Below are positions 10,650-21,956 of a stretch of DNA of 64,000 nt, piece after piece. Source of the stretch: Marsupella aquatica (Eukaryota > Marchantiophyta); assembly GCA_973895155.1 (NCBI GenBank), contig OZ316893.1:18104001-18168000 (forward strand). The letters are read 5' to 3'. The first letter of the stretch is position 1. Each line of letters opens with the position of its first letter. The notes under the pieces are model-generated. The model had not been told where the DNA came from and ran no database searches. It saw only the letters and a program-made list of their open reading frames with translations. Position numbers and translations under genes: made by a program.

Positions 10650-13218
10650 GGACCAGTTTAAAGCGGTATAAAAGTAGACCTTTTAATATTTTTAGGGACT
10701 TGGATTTATCATAATATTTTCTTAAGTTAGTTTAATCTTTCTTAATTCTAATCAGTTTCCATTTTTAATATGAAATTACACTAAGCTATTTTAACTTAAG
10801 ACACTAAGTTTCTACTTTCATCTAAATTCCATGCATCACTCACATTTCCATAACAATTAAACATTTTTACCACAAGAGCATTTCATCATTTCGATCACAT
10901 AAAATAATTCAAACTCAACTTTTTATTTCAATCGTTTTCAAAAATATGAAGTTTGGTTCGGGTTTACAAAGTGTTTTTCGGTGGCTCATCTCCTAACTCA
11001 GGTCTCTCCACTAAACTTAGCTCAATCATCAGGTCAGGTCTCGGCCTCAAGCTCATCGATGATTTCCCCCAAACATGTTGGACACAATTTTAGTCTCCGC
11101 CGAGCTTCCTTAGAGCTTTCGTTCCTTTGTTTTCGATCCTTTAGCCTTTGAACCATAGCCTTATTCGGTCCTCTTATCCACGTGCAATTTCATGTCCACT
11201 CATTTCCTTTGTTTCTTTCGGAAGCTTTCAGGTAAATTCAGGGACCCTCTTAACACCATTGTTCTTCATTCTTTGCAGCAACGAATGAACTCTTTTCTTA
11301 GTCCCAAGTTCTTCAACTTATTTCCTCCTTCCGCTCTATTGCTCACAGAGTTTGGCAGTCAATTCTTTCCTTACTTATTTTTACGTCTAATAATGCCATC
11401 GCCTCTTTTCCTCAGCACCCAAAATTTCAATTCTTGTTCTTCTCCATGAGCTCCGATTGCTTGTCCTCCACCCTGAATTCAGCCTCCACTACCTCCTGTT
11501 TTGTCCAAGAATCCTCTCTTCAACGCCGCCCTTCGCTTATCTGAACACAGTCGAGTTAAGAATGACCTCGATCACCCTTTTACCATTTCAGCTGTAAGTT
11601 TTTATCTTCTCTCGCCCTTCGAACGCTACTGACAATTTCATTCCTTGGAAGCTCCTCGTTCAGTGTTGTTCATTCTCACTCAGAAGGCTTTAATTGCCTC
11701 CGTTCAGAATCAGTCTCAAGCACTTCCTATATAGTTCAATCTCTTGTAATCAAATCTATCTCATCTTTAAACGTTTTCTTCTACTCAAGATTGAATTGTT
11801 TTGCTCTCTAGATTCCACGGCTGATCTCATCAACGATGCTCAATCCAAGTCCATTCTACCGTCGCGCACTTTATCTGCCTTTTCTCATAGTCTGTACTTT
11901 GATCTTTATGAGCTTATATGCTCCTATCACCAACGCCCGATCCCAGCCTCTAAGACCTTTCTCATTGTAGCGAAGCTTACTCCTTCAACGTTCGGCAACA
12001 CTTCCTTCTCATTTGCTCACAAAAATCCTTCAATAATCACCACAACACTCTGCCAACGTTCCGCTGTTTCACTCTCAACTCACCCAAAAAAACTATCGTG
12101 CCCCTCAGCCTTCACCCGAAGATCCAAAATCTCAACACACCACACCCCCCCTCAGCCGATCCCTCTCTTTCCATCTATTAGCGCCCAGCCTGTTTCATTG
12201 ACCTCCCTGAAGTCCTCTCTAACCTCCGTGCCTTGCTCCGCTATCTCTCTACTTATAATTCTGATTCTCCAAGTCGCTTTCCCCTTTCCGTGCTCCTCCG
12301 ACTGGTCTGCACTGCACTTCAATTCACTCTAATCGAATGTCCTCTTGCCCGCCATCTTCGCTTCTTCTTCCCACTCTACTGATTCTCCCAAACTCAGCCT
12401 CTACTCAACTCTCCATCGGATCCTTTCAGTCTTCTATTTCTTACAATTTTTGCTCCCTGAACTCAGCTTTAAAGATGTCGTATCCGGAATTCTCTTTCAA
12501 TCTTTTAGCTTTTCCCTCCTTCACTCAAAAAAATTCTTCACATCGACAATGATCTCCCTGTTATCCTTTTCTCGGACCTCAGCATCACTTCTCCCTCACC
12601 TCAATTTTCCGAAAAGTCCTTATCCCACAGCAATCACCATCCGCAGCTTCACTCTCTTCACTCTAATTTCAATCGCTCGCCTCAGCCTTCACATGAAAAT
12701 CCAAAAAAAAAACTCTACACACAACATTCCCTAATCGGCTGAATCTCATCCGCCTCGAAATCCCTGCTCACCTTCACCCTTCTTTCTTCCACTCCAACCA
12801 TACACGATGCCTCTCCAGATTTTCTTCCCCAATCTCAAATCCTGCCTGCTTTGCTACACTCGCTCGACAGACCAACTCTTTCATCAATAACCAACCTACA
12901 CCCCGCAGACACTTGGCCATTTTCCTTTTCCTCCCCTGAACCTTCATCGCGCGCGTCACCGTTTCATCCTCATGACCCTTATGAATTCGAATCCTCCCAG
13001 GCCGCCACATGTCACTTCCACAATAAAAGTCTCAATTTTCTTTAACCTAAGCTCCAACTTTCACCCTTTTATTCCTCTTTTGTCTCACTAACCTTCATCT
13101 CAAGTTCAGTTAACTCTTTGTTTCTTTCTTTCACAAACAGAGAACTATAACATTCTGAGTCGGACAAAAGCAAGTCGACTAGATCCAGCACACTCCACTT
13201 CAATTGTCAAACATTTTT
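10650..13218. mobile_element. 2.6-kb pyrimidine-rich insertion inside the family-2 solo LTR
   Basis: The sister copy at 61-63 kb reads through this point without interruption, and the LTR-encoded frame resumes on both sides, so the segment was inserted after the LTR. The + strand is strongly C/T-rich with many short open frames of serine/leucine/phenylalanine-rich composition, which look like composition artefacts. I found no clear terminal repeats, TSD or protein domain, and boundaries are good to about 10-20 bp. An unclassified non-autonomous element is the most likely identity; an intron is a less likely alternative. Confidence 0.45.
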
Positions 13219-15062
13219 CCCGATGACAACGTCAACATGCGCGGGGGCCGGGGCAGTTACATCCAGCCCTGGGGACGTAGTGTTGGAAGGGGTTGGAGTG
13301 TCCTCCTACAGCAATGTCCGGTTCTCCGGAATAGCCACCGGTGGGTCTTTGGGAGACCCGGGCTCGAGTAAGGCCTCCGCTGTACCGACTTCTGTACTTG
13401 GCCCGGCCTGTTGGATCACATCTACGGTTGCGATAACCGACCCATCCGGTACCTCCTCGGTTACAACTACAGCTACTTGTGGAGGTGGGGTGGGTGAAGC
13501 CTGCGTGTCCGCTGGACTTCGGGCCTCGGGTTGGGGCCGTCTCTCCAAGGCCGAGAAAACCACCTAGCTGGGACCAGCTTTGTAACGTTGACACGGGGAA
13601 GGGTTCGTCGATCAAACCGAGCGTACCACTCGAGAATGATCTCGATGTGGCTAGTGAAATACGCCTTCCCGCCAATGTATAGCGTCTTCCTTTGCCGCTC
13701 CATCTCTTCATGGAATTTCTTAGCGAAGTACGACGCCCACTTCCTAGGTCGATAGTTCTCGACTTGGATAACCTGGGCAGCGGAGATCTCCCCCCGGGGT
13801 TCCATCATGTGGAGGGCGTACCTTTGGAACTCCAGTCGCTCAGCTATCTCGGGGATGAGGCAGGTCCTCATCACGAACCCGTTGTCCACTGCTCCCTCTG
13901 AGGGAAAACTCAAGGATTGGTACTTGGCTCCCTTGCCCCCGGGAGCCCGTGATTTGACTCGATGGTCACCTTCGGGTAATCCGAAGATCATCTTGAGCCG
14001 TTCTTCCGTGAGGGACATATTCCTTCCCTGCAACCGAGTATGTTGACGTGCGTCATCATAATTCTTGATGAATTCCGTCATGTCCTCCCCGTAGTACCTG
14101 CAAGTGTTCCAGGGGAGAGAGGCGAGGTGCTCGAATCCCTGAGTCTTCAGGTACACCGCATGCTTGGGATGGAGGATGTTTTTATGCACGTTTTCCCCCA
14201 TGCGGTGCATTGTCACCTTGGCCACGGCTACCGTGGCCAATGGTAACCCGGATGCAGCGGCGGGTTCCTTCCTCTTCTTCCCCCGTGACTGGCTCGGGGA
14301 GGGTGACACCTCCCCATCCTCTCGATCGGGCATAGGTAGTGCTACCGCCGTTAGTATTGGGCCCGGGGCGGCCACGGTCACCATGTTGTCTGCTGGAGCC
14401 ACTCCTTGGGTCCGAGCATGGGGAGGGGATGATGTAGTGTCGGCCCCCTGAGTGTTTGCTCCTCTGGGCCGCCTGAGCAAGGGTGGGGTAGCCTTGTCGT
14501 CGTTGCTAAGGTCCACAGCGTTGATGACGGAGCGTACTTGTACTGGCAGGGCGATCGGCGGTGGGGGTTGGCTAGGCTGAGGCTGAGACTGAGACTGAAG
14601 CTGAGCCTGAGCCTGAGTCTGCGTTGGTGCGGGTACAAGTATGGGGTCGACTGGGCCGGCGCCGGCGGTTGAGGGTCTAGTTCCCATGAAGCTCTGCAGG
14701 TGCTGGTAGAAGTTCTCCGAAGCAAGTGCAGACGGCCTTGTCGAACGGGTAGTGCTGGACTCGCTGTTGATGATAGCCCGAACCTGAGTAGGGATGTGGT
14801 CGAAGTGATGTCGTTGCAAGTCGATCGTACCCGGGATATTGAAGACCTCGTCCGGAAGCCGAAGCAATGCTTCCCAAAAACCGATATATTTGTCTCCGTT
14901 GAAGAAGTACCCAGATACCTCTGCTGGTCGGTAAAGCTCGCTCTGAGACGGGTAGTCAAAGTTAAGGATATAGTGGTGTCGTCCGGCTAGGCGGATGGCT
15001 CTCTCGTACTTGCGTTCAATTTTGTATCGGTGCGGGTTGGCGTGTTTCAATGAGTCGGCCAA
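13219..15062 (-). pseudogene. LTR-encoded protein, family 2, N-terminal part (plant-mobile-domain-like)
   Basis: The first 529-codon frame starts with an ATG at 15062. Residues 1-100 include ANPHRYKIERKYERAIRLAG and FNIPGTIDLQRHHFD. A P/Q/S-rich linker follows (about 140-300), with repeated Q(A/S/P) runs. A globular block (about 300-480) has KTQGFEHLASLPWNTCRYYG, MIFGLPEGDH, APGGKGAKYQ, NGFVMRT, EIAERLEFQRYALHM, PRGEISAAQV and KKFHEEMERQRK. The block resembles the family-1 LTR protein and, more weakly, plant mobile domains (the ..E.....LT...I...FGLP.G pattern). A one-base frameshift near 13565 moves the reading to another frame, where an in-frame TAG at about 13306 follows a CTG codon. Function is unknown. 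Confidence 0.6.
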
Positions 15063-15603
15063 GTGTCTTCCGGTAGAGAGGAACTACGTCCAGAATTGAA
15101 TGGCCAAACAAGAGAGGATCGTGTGTGACATTCAGAGGAGATAGCAGTGGCGACTAAGAGCGAACGAGAGAGCTGGGGTCGAAGTTGGCGCGTGGACTGA
15201 TGGACTGGTGCACTACAAAGGGTCGGCTCCCTTTTTATACCTTGAGGGCTTGTCGATCCCTCGACATCTCCTCGTTGCCTATAGGCTGAACCGTTCACGC
15301 TTGTAGTGTACCGGCCACTCCGCCGGTCTAAGTCAGCATGTGTTAGTGGCCGCTTCCCTAAGTTCGTTATACGGACCCGAGGGAGGGGCCCCTCCACGCT
15401 CGCAACCCGGGCGTGCGAATGATGACACACCGCCAGTCCGAACATGAATTCCCCTTATTGACTAATGATTTCCTACTCATAATGGTTACCTAAATACTGT
15501 CGTTATGCTAATAATAGCGGCCTAAGATACCCCTAACACTCTTGCTAAGCGCGGTCCAGACTGAATTACTCATTACTCGCTGTACCGGCGGCGTCACAAC
15601 GAC

Positions 15604-17790
15604 AATCACCATCATTGCAAAGGCAAGGGAGAAGGTAAGAAGAAGAAATTAAATTGCAAGTGAAATTCATCAATGTCTTAAGAAGAACGAATTGGCCCAC
15701 AATTGAAGCATACAACTAGTAAGCAGCAGATAGGAAGAGACTTACCAAGAGAAGAGAATGTGCGACATGCCAAGTGCATATGGGCCAGGATTACGTCATC
15801 ACAAAGTTTTGCTAGAGTTGCTTTCTCCAATTTCTTCTGGCAAAGAACTTAAGATAGATGAAGCAAATCATCTCATCAAGTCATACTGTCACTGTAGTTC
15901 AGCTTGCCAAATCTTGCAACTCCGGTATGCATCACCCTTGCCATGGTGTAAGACTCTTGAGGGTACTTGCAAGACGGAGACCATCTTCAGAACCTGAGAG
16001 ATCATGTAAAGGAAATTAGACATAGTAACCTTAAAGACAGGAACTCAAAATGAAGCATCCTCTTATAACTCAACCACTACACAATACTAGAAACAAGTTG
16101 GCTACTTAGAAAGAGACCGTGAAAACATTTTATTGACAACTTCAGCTCCATGGCAGTGTTTATCTGCCTCAATTCCTTCCCAGCCCCAGCTAGGAACACA
16201 TCAATAGACAAGAGACTTTGCTGCAATGGATGGGAGTAACAGACGGGGAGAACAAGACACCATTGCTAATCAAGCGAATGTAATAATCATAGGCTATGAT
16301 TTTAAGGCATCCTTCACAATCAAGGAATGGACAACAAAGGTAGGCTCAACATACAACATACTAATGCTTCCAATCTTATCTCAGAGAAAGTATGGCATTG
16401 AGCATAGCCCTAGTTCATTTGTGTAGGTATCCAATCCTGGATGCCAGTAGCAGAGCGTCAACCTCACAGATAAAAATTCATATTGAATTACTAGCCTTCT
16501 GCATTTACATTTGCAAGCATTTTAATTGGGAGGGACATTGTCACAACAATCCTTATCCGTGAGTGTTCTCAGAGAAAGCCTTGTGTAAAACAAGAGAAAA
16601 CTTTCACCACTTTCAAGTTGAAATGAATTAAAATGTCCAAAAGACGATGTGCCAGGGTATGATTAGTCCATGTAAGTGTAGCTTACTTTGAGAGTGTACG
16701 TAGCGGCTCTAAATGTGTCCTGCCCTACCTTTCCCGGTGCCTCAATTCCTCTCTTGACATAGCTCAACGTCCTACAAGCTCTTGATCTGTACATTGTTCT
16801 TCACCCTTGACCAGCACATTCAAGTCTTGCCATTGATTCTTCACTTTTATGCCTGAATTCCTCTCTTTGTCCTGGTCATCCCCCCACCAATACATTTTTG
16901 TTTTGCCATCGGCAACTCACTTGCAGCATTGAATGAGCACAATATTGAATCATCTCGATCCAATCTCTCAAGATCCTTCTCGACTGAATCTGGATTGATT
17001 GACTACTTTTGAAACCTGATAATGGTGGTAGAGGAAACCACAAAGCGTGAATCTGGATTGACTCCCTTTGAAACCTGCTAATGTTGGCAGAGCATATCAC
17101 ACAAAGCGAGAAGCACCAGCCCCGCTGTGCCAAAAGATGTGGAAAGTAGAGTACCTTTTGTCAATAAACCTTGTATCCACACCGTCCACATTATCCAAAA
17201 TTTAGAATGAACGGATCAGATCTTTCGATAGTCCTGACCTTTAAAATGATAAAAGGAATAGGAAGGACTTTTAGGAAGAATTCCCGACTCCTTTCCATTT
17301 GCAATTTCTGATTACCAAAAAATTCAAAAAGTTCATATGGAGCTACCAGGTTCTTCATCATGTTACTAGGTATTTGGAGATGCAAAGAAATCTTAAAATT
17401 ACTTTTTTGAAGATGTCCTGGTATGAATGGCCCTTATTGAGCCCTAAATTCTTGTTCTTTTCTTTCCTGCTCTTTCAAATTAATGACTTTTTATGCTCCA
17501 CTTTCACATGACATCAAGTGCTATCTTTATGTGCATGCCCTCAAAAATTCACTGGGAAAACATTAAGGGTTGGAGTCCTTTCTGGACATATGGTATTGTG
17601 ACTTTTTGTGTGACAAGTCCTGAAATATATCCTTGCAAGGAGATACAGGAAACCTTAGAGCTTTCAAACATCATATGGCTTACTTAAGATTATAAGGCTA
17701 TGATATGGTTTCTATGTCCAACACATCAAACAAAAAAATCACCAATCCAATCCTTCAAAATGTTTCCTTGAAAACATTCATATTACAACA
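15604..17790. other. AT-rich flank, no gene recognised
   Basis: The sequence continues the flank that ends at 8998. Open frames are short (up to about 80 codons) and resemble nothing known. No RNA gene or repeat relation was seen. Confidence 0.4.
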
Positions 17791-17819
17791 ATTTTGGGTG
17801 TGACACTCCCTTTCAGTCC

Positions 17820-18040
17820 TCCGATTGTGAATGAGGCCTCAGAGATTCCGACAATTCTTGGAGAGGTTCTCCAAGATTCCAACCTAGTGTCAAACCAATC
17901 TTGGAGAGGCTCTCCAAGATTCCAACCCAGTGTTGATCCCATCTCGGCTAGGCTCTCCGAGATTTTGACCCAATCTTGGAGAGACTCTCAAAGGTTAAAA
18001 CTAAATGTCGAAGAGGCCTCCAAGATTGACTTTAAAGAAA
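17820..18040. repeat. Imperfect tandem array with palindromic core CTTGGAGAGNCTCTCCAAG
   Basis: The core recurs four to five times at about 40-50 bp intervals: TCTTGGAGAGGTTCTCCAAGA (about 17857-17877), TCTTGGAGAGGCTCTCCAAGA (about 17901-17921), a degenerate CTCGGCTAGGCTCTCCGAG (about 17943-17961), TCTTGGAGAGACTCTCAA and GAGGCCTCCAAGAT. Each core is an almost perfect palindrome, so the array could form several hairpins or be a set of dimeric protein-binding sites. No gene assignment. Confidence 0.6.
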
Positions 18041-18438
18041 AAGGGTCATTCTCAAAGAGATCCTAAAATATGTTGGTGATTGATATCAGTCATAGATAAC
18101 TGATGAAATTGCTCCTCGCCTACCAATGGCTATTGGCCTGCTAGTAGTCGCATCTATCTGCTGTTGACATAACAATGTGCTAAGTCTCTTTAGCCACACT
18201 TGCTGGAACAATTTTTTCATTGGGTTGGGAGCCTATGGTGATCCAATTTGTAAATCCTCTTTGGCTCAATCAGGTATATTTGTATTGATTCCTCTCCCAG
18301 ATTGTACCCATTAGCTTAATCCCTTATGCCTATTGAGGATCTTTATCAGACTACGTACGCACCCCACACTTCATTGACGAACACTCTCAATGCCTCACTT
18401 TTCTCCTCGATTTTGGAATGACTAGCCCTAATTACCAT

Positions 18439-18446
18439 ATAAAGGA
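18439..18446 (+). promoter_or_regulatory. Possible TATA box upstream of element A
   Basis: ATATAAAG is followed by a pyrimidine-rich stretch and a CA-rich segment typical of plant transcription starts. It lies about 1.9 kb upstream of the gag frame of element A and could belong to that element's 5' LTR, but no matching 3' LTR sequence confirms this. Confidence 0.25.
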
Positions 18447-19140
18447 CGCCCCATCAGCCTCACACAACACTTGTGCTCTTGCGCCTTGTTGTACATATAT
18501 AGGCAATTATGGAAAGATTCGTTCACTTGTAGGTGTTGTCACACCATTCTAGGTAGTGTTAGAGTGTATCGTACTATCTAGATCCGTATGTTTGGTATGT
18601 GTGCTATATGAGCCAATAAGGTTCCATCAGGTTTGTGTGAGAGGGTACTTCTCACTTGTGAGGCATTGAAAGGTCATCTTTCAATGTTGAGCCTTGGAGA
18701 GAGAGGAGCTTGAGTGTGGCTATGGTGGCTGTGAGCTCTGCTTGTGTAACGTGGATTCCTTGAGTAGTGCAAGGTGCGTTGGCTTGACATACATGTGTGA
18801 TCGGATCGGTGCGGGATTGATGGGGTATTGTGGACCGGGATTGTTGTGCCAATTTTATTCAGATTACATTGAAAGATCAGGAGCTTCAAACTCTGTTGTG
18901 CGGACAGAAGCTCAGTCTGAGTTTGTCGTTGACAATTTGCGGTAGATTGAATCAATTGGAGCTATGGAGCTGTTGTTTTGATCCGCGGTACCTCAGATCG
19001 TGGAGTGGATCGTCGGTAATTTGATTCGCTATAGTCGGTGTTGAGAAGTTTGTGTCTGATCTATGCTGCCATCTGACAGACCGTATGCTACTGTTCGCGT
19101 TTTTGTGAAGTAGATCGGGCCTGTTGAGGTGCGGGTGTTG

Positions 19141-19306
19141 GTAGATCGAGCCTGCATTGTTGTCGTATGCAAATCTGTTGGGCCGATCTACTATTTTTGC
19201 AAGGGAATCAGCCGCGGATGTTGGTAGATTGGACCTGCATCGTTGTCGTATGCAGATCTGTTGGGCCGATCTATTGTTTTCACAAGGGAAACAGCCGCGG
19301 ATGTTG
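19141..19306 (+). repeat. Tandem duplication, two 83-bp units
   Basis: Units 19141-19223 and 19224-19306 share GTAGAT(C/T)G.(G/A)CCTGCAT(T/C)GTTGTCGTATGC..., TTGGGCCGATCTA and AGCCGCGGATGTTG with about ten differences. They lie in the untranslated region upstream of element A gag. Confidence 0.65.
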
Positions 19307-20298
19307 TTGGATCGTGCAACGATATCGCCTGTGTAGCAATTTGCAGAACTTGCATGTCGACCTCTGCGTTTTGTTGAAGGAATAGAACTTTGAATGTTGC
19401 TGTTTTGGTAGCGGATGCGGGCTGCTGCTGATTAGAGCGCGGAGGCACTATCGCCTGCGTGTTTGCGAAGGGGAACGACTCGGGATTGTTGCCCATTTTT
19501 CGAGGGTTGGATCGCGGATTTGCTATGACAGGGCAGTGCACACTGTCTGTTGCATTTCTGTGAAGGAAACTCGAGGCCAAAGTGTGGATGTTGCCAAATC
19601 TGGAAGTTGGGTCCGGCGTAGCAGTTTAGGGTTTAGGGTTACTCGGGACAAGGGGCGGAGCAGGAGCGAGCGGGCTGATTTTGGAGCGGCCAATTTGGTG
19701 CATAACTACAAGTGAGAAGTCACCCATCCCAAAGCTATTCCTTCCCCATGCGCTTAACTATGTGGTTCTTAAGTGCTCTTGTGTACACACACTCCTTTCC
19801 ACTGTGATGTTAATGGAATGAGCACTTAGGCATTTTATACACATTCTAGTTTGTTTAGGTTGCCATTTTGGGCCAAATCATAAGCTCCCTTAAGGTTTTT
19901 GATGCTTTTGAATCCATCTAGATGCATGGATTGAACCAATTGTGCATGGATCCTTAGCTACGACATTGAACATTGAGAGACCTATTATGAAGGCCCCACA
20001 TTGAACATTATAAACATTGTTTGATTGATGTATGATCACTATTGATGTGGAGAGTTATTGTGGATCTCTTCTTGTTGATTGGATCCTCTCCACATATGCT
20101 TCCTATTTATGCGCCATGTTAGTTTGGCGTGGGCACTTGATTCTATAGGAGTGATCCGGGTTTGCAACCGGACATTCTAGTTGTGCTACGTATTTCTCTC
20201 CTGGTGATGTTGGAGTGATGCCCAACACACCATGGTGAGTGCTTGTGTTGTTGATAGGGACAGATTGCCCTTAGGGTTAGCATATAGATTAGGTTAGG

Positions 20299-21956
20299 TT
20301 GGTCACCACGGATTCTTCTGGTGCTGCTAGGTTACCCAATGGACGACGGACCGGTTTCACTCGGAGTGGGGCGCAATTTCGGCCAGCAGCATTGGTAGCA
20401 GTCAACAGTGCAGCTTCAGACAGTGATTTCGACGAGGACTCAGTGACCAGTTCTCCTCGTCATCAGGTGGTTGCACCTTTGTTGTGGGATATGGACGAGA
20501 TATACGGGGCTACAAAAGGTCCACGACGATACTCTGGTGCAGTTGGCACGATTGATCTAGATGACTTCATCCAAGAGTTTGATACGTGGTGCGATATGCA
20601 GACATTGCGTAATGCCACATTGTTTACCCCTTTCATGGCATGGAAGGGATTATTTCAGCATTTGGAGGGGCCACCCATGGATGACTACCATGAGTTTTGG
20701 AAGGCTCATTTGGTTGAGATTGAGGCATGGAGGTAGCATTGGTTGCCTAATTACGTGTCCATCACTTATGGCACTAGTGCGGCTACCCAACCCATTGCCA
20801 CAACTGTTGCTTCTTCTAGCAACACTAGCCAGAGTGGCACACCATCCACCAGTAGCACTCTAGTAGCATCCACTGCTACTCCTGCCGGTGTGATTGTGAT
20901 AGGGACTGGAGTTGCGCCAACATTTAATCCTGTGGTGGAATTCTTTGAGGTACTGAAGCAGAACTATCAGGGTGTAAGAACTGATAAGTTGAAGGGTCTC
21001 CAGGAGTTTCAGCGCAAGACTAGAGAGAGTCTGCGTGAGGCATACACTCGTATGCGCAGATTGATCACTGTCACCAAGGGAGTGATAGAGGCTTAGCCAG
21101 TCCAGTTTTGGTATGCAATTCTGGACAGAGAATTGCAACACAGGGTGAGAGATGTCACTCTGCTTAGGGATGCAGATCCCACATTAGTAGTTGTTTTTAC
21201 ATTTTTTGAGCGCATTGAGCTCAATATGGTGAATGAGAAGGTGGTGACTTCCGGATTTTCCAAGGAAGCACCAAAGGCTGCATCTACATCCACACCACAG
21301 CCTATTGCACGGAAGAGCCAGAGAGAGAAGCCTATTGCATGAGAGTCTACCAGCCAAAGACCTGTGCCCTCTTGGACAGTAGTCAGGATGTTGGACCTGT
21401 GGTGGGGATCATGGACAGAGATATTGCCCTGATCATAGAGGATCAGGTGGAGCATCAGTGTGATCACTGTGGAGCTCCTGGACACACCAAGGATAGGTGT
21501 TTCTCACTCCATCCTGAGTTACGGAGAGGAGGATCCCATACACATGATCAGGGAAGAGGAGGAGGAGGTAGAGGTGGTGGACGTGGTCGTGGCATGCCAC
21601 ATGCAGGGAGACAGGGAGGTGACGCTACCTTTGCTGTAACCACAGATCCAAAGGATGCTAAGATTGCTCAATTGGAACAACAACTAGCTACCATGGCTAG
21701 TTCCCAGGTGAGACCTACTTCTAGTGATGGGGCATCTACATCCTATGGACCTTCCACATCCCATGGTCCTTCCACATCTTATGGAGCTGATGGAGACCTT
21801 GCCACCATGGGATTCATGTGTGGCACTGCACATAGTGATGCATCAGCAGCTTTGACACGTGGGGCAGCCAAAGCTCTTGAGCCTTGAGGAGCAGTAGTGG
21901 AGCTAGATCCACAAAGGGGGGATGCACGTCGGCAGACAAAGCTTTCTCAGTCTTTT
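20299..21956 (+). pseudogene. Element A gag, decayed
   Basis: The frame runs from 20299 with stops at 20734 (TAG) and 21094 (TAG) and a frameshift near 21340. The N-terminal part has a Retrotrans_gag-like stretch (IDLDDFIQEFDTWCDM, FMAWKGLFQHLEGPP, FWKAHLVEIEAW), then QEFQRKTRESLREAYTRMRR. The C-terminal part has a CCHC zinc knuckle (CDHCGAPGHTKDRC, C-x2-C-x4-H-x4-C), a glycine/arginine-rich stretch and a serine/threonine/proline-rich repeat with TS(Y/H)GPS units. Gag would form the virus-like particle and bind the element RNA. Across the nested insertion at 21957 the frame passes directly into the protease frame, with one TGA at 21885. Confidence 0.75.

Larger units (their letters stand above)
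9004..15598 (-). mobile_element. Solo LTR, gypsy LTR family 2, carrying a protein-coding region
   Basis: The LTR reads TGTCACG at its left end and GCGTCACA at its right end (on -, TGTGACGCC...), and is flanked by a perfect TSD ACGAC at 8999-9003 and 15599-15603. Without the internal insertion at about 10650-13218 it is roughly 4 kb. On - it starts TGTGACGCC, close to the TGTGATGCC start of family 1. No pol genes lie between the TSDs, so it is a solo LTR left by LTR-LTR recombination. It carries a coding region on - with the same order of domains as the family-1 LTR frame. A diverged sister copy begins at 60490. Confidence 0.8.

Noticed and set aside
11190-12740. Open frames rich in Ser, Leu and Phe on + within the 10.65-13.2 kb insertion
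   Set aside because: They follow from C/T-rich composition and have no domain-like pattern or codon structure.
19625-19645. TTTAGGGTTTAGGG telomere-like repeat
   Set aside because: Only two units, with no array; similar GGGTTAGGG motifs in the LTRs (near 38351) are coding or chance.
21330-21345. Programmed frameshift in element A gag
   Set aside because: Surrounding stops show general decay, and no slippery heptamer was seen at this point.
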